Assembly: GCF_014639275.1 (NCBI RefSeq)
Contig: NZ_BMFW01000030.1
Coordinates: 405 to 43,376, forward strand
Origin: Arthrobacter liuii
GTDB taxonomy: Bacteria > Actinomycetota > Actinomycetes > Actinomycetales > Micrococcaceae
Reading direction: 5' to 3'
DNA length: 42,972 bases
The notes beneath the pieces were generated by a model. It had not been told where the DNA came from, did no database searches, and was given only the letters and a program-made list of their open reading frames with translations. Position 1 is the stretch's first letter. Each line of letters begins with the position of its first letter. A program made the translations under genes and the position numbers. Shown here piece after piece: positions 1 to 7,852 of the stretch.

Positions 1-6
1 CCATTA

Positions 7-46
7 AGAAGGGCCCTGACAAGGAATGTCAGGGCCCTTCTGCTTT
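7..46. terminator. Strong intrinsic terminator hairpin
   Basis: A perfect 15-bp stem (arms 7-21 and 27-41, 5-nt loop) is followed by a short T-containing stretch. It most likely ends a transcript entering from left of the window; the gene it serves is not visible. Confidence 0.8.
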
Positions 47-119
47 AACAAACAGCGGCTGAGCCCTTCTGAATGCCCCGTTCCGCCGGCCCCGGGTCCC
101 GCGGGTAGAGTAATCCCTC

Positions 120-644
120 ATGAGCAGCATCTTCAGCCACGCCCAGGATCCTTTCGAAGACAAGGAACGGCAGGCTGCTGATCCTTTGGATCCGGTGGCG
201 TACACCGTGGTGGTTCCAGGCCCGGTGGCCCGGGCTTTCGCCGGGTTCACCGACCACGCCCACCTGTGGTGGCCCCTGGAGCAGAACGGCGTTTACGGGG
301 CCGCCTCATACGTGGAGTTTGAAGAGAACCTCATCCTGGAGACAGCAGACGATGGCCGCACCAGCATCTGGGGAACCCTTGACGACTGGCAGCCGCCCCT
401 GTCCTTCCACGCCACCTGGCACCCCGGGACCACGGCACTGTGGTCCACCGAACTGCGGGTGGCATTCCGCGCGGTCGAAACGGGAACGGAAGTCCGCGTC
501 TTCCACGAAGGATGGGAAGGCGCCGAGGACCCCGTTGCTGCCCGACGGGAGTATGCGGACGCCTGGCCGCTGATCCTGGAGAGGTTCGCGCGTTTCATGG
601 GCGCCGAAGACTCAACGGACGGCGCGCCGCCAAGGCTGTCCTAG
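120..644 (+). CDS. SRPBCC (AHSA1/START-like) domain protein
   Basis: This 174-residue soluble protein has the pattern of the SRPBCC ligand-binding fold: an N-terminal strand (YTVVVPGPVARAFAGF, about residues 28-43), a middle block of alternating strands with W/P-rich turns, and a C-terminal helix (AWPLILERFARFMG) closing the cavity. Family members bind hydrophobic ligands or help fold clients; no catalytic residues can be assigned and the ligand is unknown. No signal peptide or membrane segment is seen. The ATG at 120 gives a full-length domain, although the ribosome-binding site is weak. It converges on the LacI-type gene with a 4-bp overlap of the 3' ends, so it is transcribed alone, just downstream of the terminator at 7-46. 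Confidence 0.8.
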   Translation: MSSIFSHAQDPFEDKERQAADPLDPVAYTVVVPGPVARAFAGFTDHAHLWWPLEQNGVYGAASYVEFEENLILETADDGRTSIWGTLDDWQPPLSFHATWHPGTTALWSTELRVAFRAVETGTEVRVFHEGWEGAEDPVAARREYADAWPLILERFARFMGAEDSTDGAPPRLS

Positions 645-1696
645 GCCCGCCGTCCCGCCACGTCCGGTGGTACAGCTGTGCTGTTTCGGATCACGAATTC
701 CGTTGGATACTCCTGGTCCTGTACTGCCTCCGCCGCCGGACCGCCGTCGGAATCCTTCCCGACGCTTTTAAGCAACCCCAAAGCAGTAGCAGCCGCCAGC
801 CTTCCCTGTCCCCGCGGGTCCTGGCTGACGGTGGTCAGCCCAAAAGTCTCTGCGAGTTCATGCCCGTCGATTCCCACCACGGAGAGGTCCTGCGGGACCT
901 GCAGGCCGAAGTCGCGTGCCGCAAGCATGATGCCCACGGCCATCTCATCGGATGCTGCAAAGACTGCGGTGGGACGCCCGGCAGGTGTTCCCAGCAGCCG
1001 GCGGCCGGCTGCGTAAGCGCCCTGGATGGTGAAGTCGGCAGTGGCGGTCCACTCCTTCCGTACGGGGAGCCCTGCTGCTGCCATGGCCGCCATGTAACCC
1101 TTTTGGCGAAGCTGGGGAAGTTTGAAGTCGCGGTTCAGCTCTGATGACCCGGTGACATGCGCAATTCGGGTATGCCCCAGTCCGATCAGGTGGCCGGTGG
1201 CCAGCATGGCCACGCCCTGGTCGTCGATCCTGACGGTGGATGCTCCGGGCAAGGCCCCTCCGATGCCCACGATGGGGCGGTGCACCGCCAGCAGTTGGCG
1301 GATCTCGTCCTCGCTAAGCACCAGTGCCACGGCGATAACGGCGTCCAGGCGTTTCCGGAGCAGGAAGTCATTCAGGATGCTGCTGCGGCGCTCCGCCTGT
1401 TGGCCCACGTTGTACAGCGTCAGGTCGTAGCCTGCGTCCAGCAGGGTTTCCGAAACGCCTTCCAGGACGCAGGAGAAGTACCAGCGCTGCACATTGGGAA
1501 CCACCAGCCCAATGTTGTGGTTGCGCCCGGACGCGAGGCTGGACGCGTGGTAAGAGGGGACGAACCCGAGTTCCCTGGCTGCTTCCTGTGCAAGGCGGCG
1601 GCTCGTGGATGAGACGTTGGACTTGCCGCTCAGTGCCCGCGAGACGGTGGCCACGGACAGGCCGGCCCGGCTGGCAACCTCTTTGATGCCCGCCAT
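641..1696 (-). CDS. LacI-family transcriptional repressor
   Basis: A sugar-responsive regulator of 351 residues. The start is the ATG at 1696, because from there the protein opens with the canonical LacI helix-turn-helix (KEVASRAGLSVATVSRALSG, followed by the hinge helix region ending near SYHASSLASG); upstream in-frame codons lie inside the preceding gene. A periplasmic-binding-protein-like effector domain follows (NIGLVVPNVQRWYFSCVLEG, later AVFAASDEMAVGIMLAARDFG and the DLSVVGIDG segment typical of GalR/LacI proteins). It begins 2 bp after the stop of the GH13 alpha-glucosidase, so the two form one transcript and the repressor is probably autoregulated through the operators at 3465-3478 and 3532-3545. 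The effector is likely an alpha-glucoside or a phosphorylated derivative; this is inferred from the neighbour only. Confidence 0.93.
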   Translation of the reverse strand: MAGIKEVASRAGLSVATVSRALSGKSNVSSTSRRLAQEAARELGFVPSYHASSLASGRNHNIGLVVPNVQRWYFSCVLEGVSETLLDAGYDLTLYNVGQQAERRSSILNDFLLRKRLDAVIAVALVLSEDEIRQLLAVHRPIVGIGGALPGASTVRIDDQGVAMLATGHLIGLGHTRIAHVTGSSELNRDFKLPQLRQKGYMAAMAAAGLPVRKEWTATADFTIQGAYAAGRRLLGTPAGRPTAVFAASDEMAVGIMLAARDFGLQVPQDLSVVGIDGHELAETFGLTTVSQDPRGQGRLAAATALGLLKSVGKDSDGGPAAEAVQDQEYPTEFVIRNSTAVPPDVAGRRA

Positions 1697-1698
1697 TG

Positions 1699-3432
1699 TC
1701 AGTGGATGGCTGCGGTGTCCGGCCCAAGGTCTATCCACGCAGTCTCGCCGGAGGCAAGGTCGTGGCCGCTGCTTGCCGGAAGGCTGCGGATAAGGACGTC
1801 GCCTGCAGGCATCTCCAGCGGCTCGTGGTTCAGGTTCATAAGCACCAGCGTAGTGCCGTTCAGGTAGCCCAGGGAGGAACCGGTGCACCAGTCCTCGGCC
1901 CAGGACAAGGATCCCCTGCCCAGGTTTAGTTCCCGGCGGCAGGCCAGGGCGTTACGGTACAAGGACAGGTGCGACGACGGCGACCCCGACTGCAGGTCCC
2001 GCGCCAATTCGCCGAAAGAGGCGGGAATGGGCAGCCAGGGATCATTCCCTGAACCAAAGCCGAGGTGCGGTTCCCCGCCCCGCCAGGGCAAAGGCACCCG
2101 GCAGCCGTCACGGCCAAGCCGCTGCCCACCGGTACGGGCGAAGGTGGGGTCCTGGCGCAGGTGGCCGGGGATGTCGATGCCATCATGCAATCCCAGCTCT
2201 TCGCCCTGGTAGAGGTAGGCGGCGCCGGGAAGGCCCAGCATGAACAGGGAAGCGGCAGCTGCGCGGTGCCGGCCAAGGTTGTGGTCCGGCTGCGGATCTG
2301 CGGAGCCGATGCCGTCCCCGTCCCGCGGGCCCTGCCCGTTGTAGCCGAACCGGCTGGCGTGGCGGACCACGTCATGGTTGGACAACACCCACGTGCTCGG
2401 GGCGCCCACCCCGTCCAGGACTGTCAGCGAATCTGTGATGACCGAGCGCAGCCGGTACACGTCCAGGCCGGCGTGGAGATATGGGAAGTTGAACGCCTGG
2501 TGCATCTCGTCGGGCCGGACCCAGTGCGCCAGCCGGTGGAGGTCCACGCTGGCCTCGGCACAGAGGATCCGGTCGGGTCCATACCCGTCCAGGATTCCCC
2601 GCCAGTTCCGGTAGATGTCGTGGACGCCCGGTTGGCCGAACATGGGTGCCTCATGGCCGGGGTACCCCTCGCTGTTGCCGCCGTCAGCGCGGCCGCCCCA
2701 CGCAGGCAGCCCTTGGGCCTTGACCAGCGCATGGGCCACGTCCACCCGGAAGCCTGAGACGCCGCGGTCCAACCAGAAACGAAGCACACGCTCGAACTCT
2801 GCATGGACCGCAGGGTTGTCCCAATTGAAGTCCGGCTGGGACGAATCAAAGAGGTGCAGGTACCACTGGCCCGGCTGGCCGTCAGCCCCTTCCACCCGGG
2901 TCCAGGCAGGTCCGCCGAAGTGGGACTGCCAGTTGTTCGGCGGTTCCTGTCCGTCGGGGCCGGTTCCATCACGGAAGATGAACACGTCCCGCTCCGGGCT
3001 TCCGGCTGGTGCAGCGAGGGCTGCCTGGAATGCGGGATGCTGATCCGAACAGTGGTTGGGCACCAGGTCCACGATTACCCGCAGGCCCAAGCGGTGCGAT
3101 TCAGCCATCATGACGTCGAAGTCGCGGAGCGTGCCGAAGATCGGATCAACGTCGCAATAGTCGCTGACGTCGTACCCGGCGTCACGCTGGGGTGACCGGA
3201 AAAAGGGGGAGAGCCAGACGGCGTCGACGCCCAACTCCGCCAACTGCGGCAGTTCCTCGGTGATGCCCGCCAGGTCTCCCACGCCGTCGCCGTTCAAGTC
3301 ACGGAACGACCGGGGATACACCTGGTAGATCACTGCTGAGCGCCACCAGCCCGGAGCGGAGTCAGCGGCGTGAATGAGCGTCAGGGGGCCAGCGAGGACC
3401 GCGGTGTCCTGGGTCACAGTTTCAACAGACAT
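1699..3432 (-). CDS. GH13 alpha-glucosidase (oligo-1,6/alpha-1,4 type)
   Basis: A 577-residue cytoplasmic glycoside hydrolase of family 13, expected to release glucose from the non-reducing end of short alpha-glucosides. The four GH13 conserved regions are readable: VDLVPNHCSD (121-130), GFRVDVAHAL with the nucleophile Asp231, ILCAEAS with the acid/base Glu293, and VLSNHDVVRH with the transition-state Asp354. The N-terminal VIYQVYPRSFRDLNGDGVGD block and the length fit oligo-1,6-glucosidase/alpha-glucosidase enzymes rather than alpha-amylase. There is no signal peptide. The LacI-type gene follows in the same operon. Exact linkage preference (maltose, isomaltose, sucrose or trehalose) cannot be read from sequence. 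Its promoter region carries two LacI-type palindromes, so substrate-induced expression is likely. Confidence 0.93.
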   Translation of the reverse strand: MSVETVTQDTAVLAGPLTLIHAADSAPGWWRSAVIYQVYPRSFRDLNGDGVGDLAGITEELPQLAELGVDAVWLSPFFRSPQRDAGYDVSDYCDVDPIFGTLRDFDVMMAESHRLGLRVIVDLVPNHCSDQHPAFQAALAAPAGSPERDVFIFRDGTGPDGQEPPNNWQSHFGGPAWTRVEGADGQPGQWYLHLFDSSQPDFNWDNPAVHAEFERVLRFWLDRGVSGFRVDVAHALVKAQGLPAWGGRADGGNSEGYPGHEAPMFGQPGVHDIYRNWRGILDGYGPDRILCAEASVDLHRLAHWVRPDEMHQAFNFPYLHAGLDVYRLRSVITDSLTVLDGVGAPSTWVLSNHDVVRHASRFGYNGQGPRDGDGIGSADPQPDHNLGRHRAAAASLFMLGLPGAAYLYQGEELGLHDGIDIPGHLRQDPTFARTGGQRLGRDGCRVPLPWRGGEPHLGFGSGNDPWLPIPASFGELARDLQSGSPSSHLSLYRNALACRRELNLGRGSLSWAEDWCTGSSLGYLNGTTLVLMNLNHEPLEMPAGDVLIRSLPASSGHDLASGETAWIDLGPDTAAIH

Positions 3433-3464
3433 GGAAGCCAGCCTACTGGCGGAGGGCGATTAAA

Positions 3465-3478
3465 TGAAAACGCTTCCA
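3465..3478 (-). promoter_or_regulatory. LacI-type operator O1
   Basis: The 14-bp sequence TGAAAACGCTTCCA fits the palindromic pattern TGNAANCGNTTNCA with a central CG, the symmetry typical of LacI/GalR operators. It lies 33 bp upstream of the alpha-glucosidase start and just downstream of a plausible -10 element. Confidence 0.75.
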
Positions 3479-3488
3479 TGTTTATTTC

Positions 3489-3517
3489 TCTGCATCGTCG
3501 TCTACTGGGCTAGTCAA
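3489..3517 (-). promoter_or_regulatory. Candidate promoter of the alpha-glucosidase-lacI operon
   Basis: On the minus strand a TTGACT -35 (3512-3517) is spaced 17 bp from a weak TGCAGA -10 (3489-3494). The two LacI-type palindromes flank it, one downstream and one upstream, a classical repression layout. The -10 is poor, so the assignment is tentative. Confidence 0.45.
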
Positions 3518-3531
3518 CGAGGTCAGTTATA

Positions 3532-3545
3532 TGGAAGCGATTGCA
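3532..3545. promoter_or_regulatory. LacI-type operator O2
   Basis: TGGAAGCGATTGCA matches the same TGNAANCGNTTNCA pattern as O1, 67 bp away. Lying between divergent genes, it could allow looping with O1 or influence the oxidase gene starting at 3622. Confidence 0.7.
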
Positions 3546-3621
3546 GCATGGGAAATCCAGAAGTTCCTTCCAGTGTGCCCCCTAGACTGGGGAAATATGT
3601 CCGACGACGGGTGGAGGCTTT

Positions 3622-4992
3622 GTGGGAAGCATCGTTGACGAGCTGGAAGCCATCCTGGCGCCAGGTCAGCTGGATACCGGCGAGGTCTCCCTCCGCCGCT
3701 ACGCCGTGGACCAGGCGCCGGTCATCGACTTCCAGCTTCCCCTGGCAGTAGTGTTCGCCGAATCAGTAGCGGACGTGCAGGCCGTGGTGAAGACCTGCGC
3801 GGACACGGGAGTGGCGGTCGTCCCCCGGGGAGCGGGCACGGGTGTGTCCGGCGGTGCTCATGCCACGAGGAACTGCATCATCCTCTCGCTGGAGCGGATG
3901 GACCGGATCCTGGACCTGGATCCGGACGACGAAACAGCAGTGGTGGAGCCAGGGGTGGTCAACGCCGTCCTCAACGCAGCCGCCGCAGAGCATGGCCTCA
4001 TGTACGCTCCGGACCCTGCCAGTTTCCGGAGCTCCACCATTGGCGGCAACGTAGCCACCAACGCCGGCGGCCTGCGGTGCGCCAAGTACGGGGTCACCCG
4101 GGACTCCGTCCTGGCGCTGGACGTGGTCCTTGCGGACGGCTCCCTGATCCACACCGGCCACCAGACCTTCAAAGGCGTGGCGGGCTACGACCTCACGGGC
4201 CTCTTCGTGGGGTCCGAAGGGACGCTGGGCATCGTCGTCGGAATCACCGTGCGGCTGAAGTACCTGCCCCGGGAAGTGCACACCGTGGCCGCGTTCTACC
4301 CGGACTTCAGGCTCGCTGCTGCGGGTGTCCTGGCCGTAGGCAGGGCGCGTGTCCAGCCGGCCATCATGGAGCTGCTCGACGGCGGCACCCTGGCCCAGCT
4401 CGATGACATCCACGGGTCCGACCTCACCGCACGCGGGAAATCACTGCTGCTGGTCCAGACGGACGGGTTTGGAGCTGCCGCGGAAGCGGAGGTGGTGCGG
4501 CAGGTCCTCCAGGCAGGCGGGGCCGCGGTGACCACCGAGGCGAGCGCCGAGGCGGAGCGGCTGGTGGAACTCCGGCGGCACAGCAGGGGAGTGGAGGTTG
4601 ACGACGAATACCGGGTAGGTGAAGACGTGGCGGTTCCACGGTCCCGCCTGGTGGACTACGTTGAAGCGCTCGAAGCCATGGCGGCCGCGCAGCAGGTGCA
4701 CCTCAAGGTGGTGGCGCACGCCGGCGACGGCAACCTGCACCCCATATTCTGGATCGACCGGCAGGGAGCAAGCGTGGAAGCGGGCGCCATGCAGCGCCTG
4801 CAGGTAGCGCTGGACGAATCCATCACGGCGGCCCTGGCCATGGGCGGCACCATCACCGGGGAACACGGCGTGGGACAGTACAAGCTCCGCTGGCTGGGCC
4901 AGGAGCAGCCGGTGCCCGTCCGGGAGCTGCAGCGCAGGATCAAGGACCTGTTCGATCCCGCGGGAATCCTGAATCCCGGAAAGGCTATTTAG
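3622..4992 (+). CDS. FAD-linked oxidase, GlcD / D-lactate dehydrogenase-like
   Basis: A 456-residue flavoprotein of the FAD_binding_4 / FAD-oxidase_C architecture that oxidises 2-hydroxy acids such as glycolate or D-lactate. The FAD pyrophosphate-binding loop PRGAGTGVSGGA is at residues 68-79, followed by SSTIGGNVATNAGG and GYDLTGLFVGSEGTLGIV; the C-terminal domain carries the histidine-containing VVAHAGDGNLHP and TGEHGVGQYK motifs. The GTG at 3622 is chosen because a GGAGG lies just upstream (3613-3617) and no better start precedes it; spacing is short. It stands alone and its stop is 3 bp from the stop of the convergent DUF4032 gene. No GlcE/GlcF partners are nearby, so a single-subunit dehydrogenase is likelier than a GlcDEF complex. 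The operator O2 upstream may affect it. Confidence 0.9.
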   Translation: MGSIVDELEAILAPGQLDTGEVSLRRYAVDQAPVIDFQLPLAVVFAESVADVQAVVKTCADTGVAVVPRGAGTGVSGGAHATRNCIILSLERMDRILDLDPDDETAVVEPGVVNAVLNAAAAEHGLMYAPDPASFRSSTIGGNVATNAGGLRCAKYGVTRDSVLALDVVLADGSLIHTGHQTFKGVAGYDLTGLFVGSEGTLGIVVGITVRLKYLPREVHTVAAFYPDFRLAAAGVLAVGRARVQPAIMELLDGGTLAQLDDIHGSDLTARGKSLLLVQTDGFGAAAEAEVVRQVLQAGGAAVTTEASAEAERLVELRRHSRGVEVDDEYRVGEDVAVPRSRLVDYVEALEAMAAAQQVHLKVVAHAGDGNLHPIFWIDRQGASVEAGAMQRLQVALDESITAALAMGGTITGEHGVGQYKLRWLGQEQPVPVRELQRRIKDLFDPAGILNPGKAI

Positions 4993-4995
4993 GGC

Positions 4996-6414
4996 TCAAT
5001 CGTCCGAGTCCGGATATTCGTCCACGGATTCATCGGCTCCGTAGCGGGACTCCTCGTTTTCCACCTCGAGGATCTTCAGCAGTTCGGTGTCCGGGTTGAG
5101 CATGATCGCGGCCTCGTCCCGCCGGTGCCGGAGGATCGAGTCGATGTAGGACTGGACGGCCTCTGCCAACGGTATGTGGCGTTCCTGTTTCTCGGACATG
5201 TACCACCGGTGCTCCAGGACCTCGTGGACCACCTCCGCGTGCTCGAGCTTGCCGGAGAGGTCCCGCGGGATGGCACGCACAATCGGTTCGAAGATCTGGC
5301 TGACCCAGAGGTGGGCGCTGTATTCCTCGTCCATCTCAGGGTTGTTGTCCGCCCGGAAGGAGTCCATGTCGTTGAGGAGGCGGCGGGCCTGGTTCTCCTG
5401 GGCGTCCAGGCCGGTAAGCCGCAGCAGCCGGCGCTGGTGGTGCCCCGCGTCCACCACCTTGGGCTGCAGTAGGATGGTGGAGCCGTTCTGCGTGGTCTTG
5501 ATGGCGTATTCCTCGACGTCGAAGCCGAGTTCGTTCAGGCGCCGGATGCGGGCGCCAACGCGCCAGCGCTCGCCCAGTTCGAAGGATTCCTTCTCCGTCA
5601 GTTCGGCCCACAGCCGCCGGTAGCTGTCCATGATCAGCTCACTGGTGGCTACCGGGTCCACCTTCTCCTCGATGAGCCCGCCGTCCAGCAGGTCCATCAG
5701 CTCGCCGGCGATGTTCACCCGGGCGATTTCCAGGTCGTATTCGCGCTGCCCCGTGGACAGGTCCGGGTAGAGCTCACCCGTTTCGGCGTCCACCAGGTAG
5801 GCGGCGAAGGCACCGGCGTCGCGGCGGAACAGGGTGTTGGACAGGGAGACGTCGCCCCAGTAGAAGCCGATCAGGTGCAGCCGCACCAGCAGCAGCGCCT
5901 GGGCGTCGATGAGGCGGGTGAGCGTGTCCTTGCGCAGCATCTGGGAAAAGAGTGCGCGGTAGGGCATGGAAAACTTCAAGTGCCGCGTAACCAGGACCGG
6001 GTTGAGCGGGCGTCCGTCGGGGGTGGTCCGTCCGGTGATGACCGCAACCGGCTCCACGCAGGGAACGTCCAGCCTGGCGAGTTTGCGCAGCATGTGGTAC
6101 TCATGGCGCGCCACGTGCTCGGAGGTTTCCTTGATGGCGATCACGGAACCGCCCAGGTGCGCGAAGCGCACGATGTGGCGGGAGATACCGCGGGGGAGTG
6201 CGGCCAGGTTCGCTGCCGGCCAGTCCTCCAGGGCAATATGCCATGGCAGGTCCAGCAGTTCGGGGTCCGCGGCCGCAGCGGTGATGTTCAGTGACGAGGC
6301 TACCGAGGCCGCCTTGTTGTCGTCGGCACTGGCCGCCACGAACCGCGGCAGTTTCCCGACCTGCGCGTAGTCGGTGGGTTCGTCGTGCCACTTGGCGCTG
6401 TATTCCTCGGTCAT
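4996..6414 (-). CDS. DUF4032 domain protein (kinase-like fold)
   Basis: This 472-residue cytoplasmic protein matches the actinobacterial DUF4032 family, related to lipopolysaccharide-kinase-type phosphotransferases. Kinase-like landmarks are visible: VIAIKET with a candidate ATP-binding Lys95, a catalytic-loop equivalent GFYWGDVSLSNTLF with Asp188, and a metal-binding-loop equivalent LVDAETG with Asp209. The remaining part (about 300-472) is helical and ends in a very acidic tail. The substrate is unknown; regulatory or metabolite phosphorylation is possible, and loss of activity cannot be excluded because the motifs are divergent. It is convergent with the FAD oxidase and separated from the ABC ATPase upstream by the terminator at 6475-6520. 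Confidence 0.82.
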   Translation of the reverse strand: MTEEYSAKWHDEPTDYAQVGKLPRFVAASADDNKAASVASSLNITAAAADPELLDLPWHIALEDWPAANLAALPRGISRHIVRFAHLGGSVIAIKETSEHVARHEYHMLRKLARLDVPCVEPVAVITGRTTPDGRPLNPVLVTRHLKFSMPYRALFSQMLRKDTLTRLIDAQALLLVRLHLIGFYWGDVSLSNTLFRRDAGAFAAYLVDAETGELYPDLSTGQREYDLEIARVNIAGELMDLLDGGLIEEKVDPVATSELIMDSYRRLWAELTEKESFELGERWRVGARIRRLNELGFDVEEYAIKTTQNGSTILLQPKVVDAGHHQRRLLRLTGLDAQENQARRLLNDMDSFRADNNPEMDEEYSAHLWVSQIFEPIVRAIPRDLSGKLEHAEVVHEVLEHRWYMSEKQERHIPLAEAVQSYIDSILRHRRDEAAIMLNPDTELLKILEVENEESRYGADESVDEYPDSDD

Positions 6415-6474
6415 GGGTCAATTCTTCCGTACTGGGGGCAGGGCAGCTAAATCTTGCGGAGGCATGGTTAAAGG

Positions 6475-6520
6475 CCGACGGCGGCCCCCACCGTTGTGGA
6501 ACGGTGCGGGCCGCCGTCGG
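6475..6520. terminator. Bidirectional-looking terminator after the ABC ATPase
   Basis: Arms 6475-6487 and 6508-6520 pair perfectly; after one mismatch a further 7 bp pair, closing on a GTGG loop. T-runs lie on both sides. It sits between the ABC ATPase stop and the DUF4032 start. Confidence 0.8.
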
Positions 6521-6552
6521 TTTGCGTGGGTGGAGCCACGCCGGCAGGCAGA

Positions 6553-7635
6553 TCAGTCGCCGAGGCGCAGGCCGGTCTTGGTGTCGAAGAGGTGCACGTG
6601 GCCCGACTGCGGACGGACGTAGATGACCTCGCCCTTCATTGGGGGACGGCGGCCGTCGACGCGGGCCACGATGTCGTGGTCCTTGCCGTCAAGCGTGGTG
6701 TGGCCGTAGACGTAAGCGTCGGCGCCGAGTTCTTCGACGACGTCCACCTCCACCTTCAGGCCTTCACCGTGCGGAGCGGTCTCCAGGTCTTCGGGACGGG
6801 AGCCCAGGGTGACGGTGGAGCCGTGTGCCTCTTCGAGGACATCGCGGGGCACGGGGTAGACGGTGCCGCCGAACTGGACGCCGCCGTCGACGACGGGAAG
6901 TTCCAGCAGGTTCATGGCCGGGGAGCCGATGAAGCCGGCAACGAAGACGTTCTTGGGACGGTCGTAGAGGTTGCGCGGGGTGTCCACCTGCTGCAGGAGG
7001 CCGTCCTTTAGCACGGCGACACGGTCGCCCATGGTCATGGCCTCAACCTGGTCGTGCGTCACGTACACAGTGGTGACACCGAGGCGGCGGGTCAGGGATG
7101 CGATCTGGGTGCGGGTCTGCACACGGAGCTTGGCGTCCAGGTTGGACAGCGGCTCATCCATGAGGAAGACCTGCGGGTTACGGACAATTGCGCGGCCCAT
7201 GGCAACACGCTGGCGCTGGCCGCCGGAGAGTGCCTTCGGCTTGCGGTCCAGGTACTGCTCGAGGTCGAGGAGCTTGGCGGCTTCACGGACGCGCTCGGCG
7301 CGCTCTTCCTTGGAGACGCCGGCGATCTTCAGGGCGAAGCCCATGTTGTCGGCCACAGTCATGTGCGGGTACAGGGCGTAGTTCTGGAAAACCATCGCGA
7401 TGTCGCGGTCCTTCGGCGGAACATCGGTGACGTCGCGGTCACCGATCAGGATCCGGCCGGCGTTGACGTCCTCGAGGCCCGCAAGCATGCGTAGGGAGGT
7501 GGACTTGCCGCAACCGGAGGGTCCCACGAGGACCAGGAATTCGCCATCGGCGATGTCGATGTTGAGCTTATCGACGGCGGGCTTATCTGTGCCCGGGTAC
7601 AGACGCGTAGCGTTATCAAAAGTAACTGTAGCCAC
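6553..7635 (-). CDS. ABC transporter ATPase, MalK/UgpC/MsmK type
   Basis: A 361-residue nucleotide-binding subunit of a CUT1 carbohydrate importer. Walker A GPSGCGKST is at 38-46, Q-loop MVFQNYALYP near 81-90, signature LSGGQ at 136-140, Walker B VFLMDEP near 156-162, and the H-loop YVTHDQVEAM follows. The C-terminal regulatory TOBE-type domain characteristic of MalK-like ATPases is present. The start is the GTG at 7635, with AAGGGA nine bases upstream; a more upstream in-frame codon would add residues outside the conserved fold. No permease or binding-protein genes adjoin it, so it probably serves several sugar importers encoded elsewhere, as established for MsmK/MsiK in Gram-positive bacteria. 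It is flanked by hairpins and forms a single-gene unit. Confidence 0.93.
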   Translation of the reverse strand: MATVTFDNATRLYPGTDKPAVDKLNIDIADGEFLVLVGPSGCGKSTSLRMLAGLEDVNAGRILIGDRDVTDVPPKDRDIAMVFQNYALYPHMTVADNMGFALKIAGVSKEERAERVREAAKLLDLEQYLDRKPKALSGGQRQRVAMGRAIVRNPQVFLMDEPLSNLDAKLRVQTRTQIASLTRRLGVTTVYVTHDQVEAMTMGDRVAVLKDGLLQQVDTPRNLYDRPKNVFVAGFIGSPAMNLLELPVVDGGVQFGGTVYPVPRDVLEEAHGSTVTLGSRPEDLETAPHGEGLKVEVDVVEELGADAYVYGHTTLDGKDHDIVARVDGRRPPMKGEVIYVRPQSGHVHLFDTKTGLRLGD

Positions 7636-7717
7636 AGTTATCAATCCCTTCACCGGCAGGTACGTGCCGGACGATCCGTTGTGAATGGTTCATGTTTATT
7701 CAGTTTTGTTCCTGCAA

Positions 7718-7745
7718 AGTGCTCCGCGCCTTGGCGCGGAGCACT
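7718..7745 (-). terminator. Terminator downstream of otsAB
   Basis: A perfect 13-bp inverted repeat (7718-7730 / 7733-7745) with a 2-nt centre and a short T-run on the minus strand, placed after otsB and before the next minus-strand gene. Confidence 0.75.
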
Positions 7746-7852
7746 GGGTGACGCCGCACGCTGGTTGTGCGCCACATCACACAAAGAGTATGCCAGAGGT
7801 TGTGTTTTTTAGCGCAAATGTTACGAACGTCACATGTGCGGCTCGACACGTC

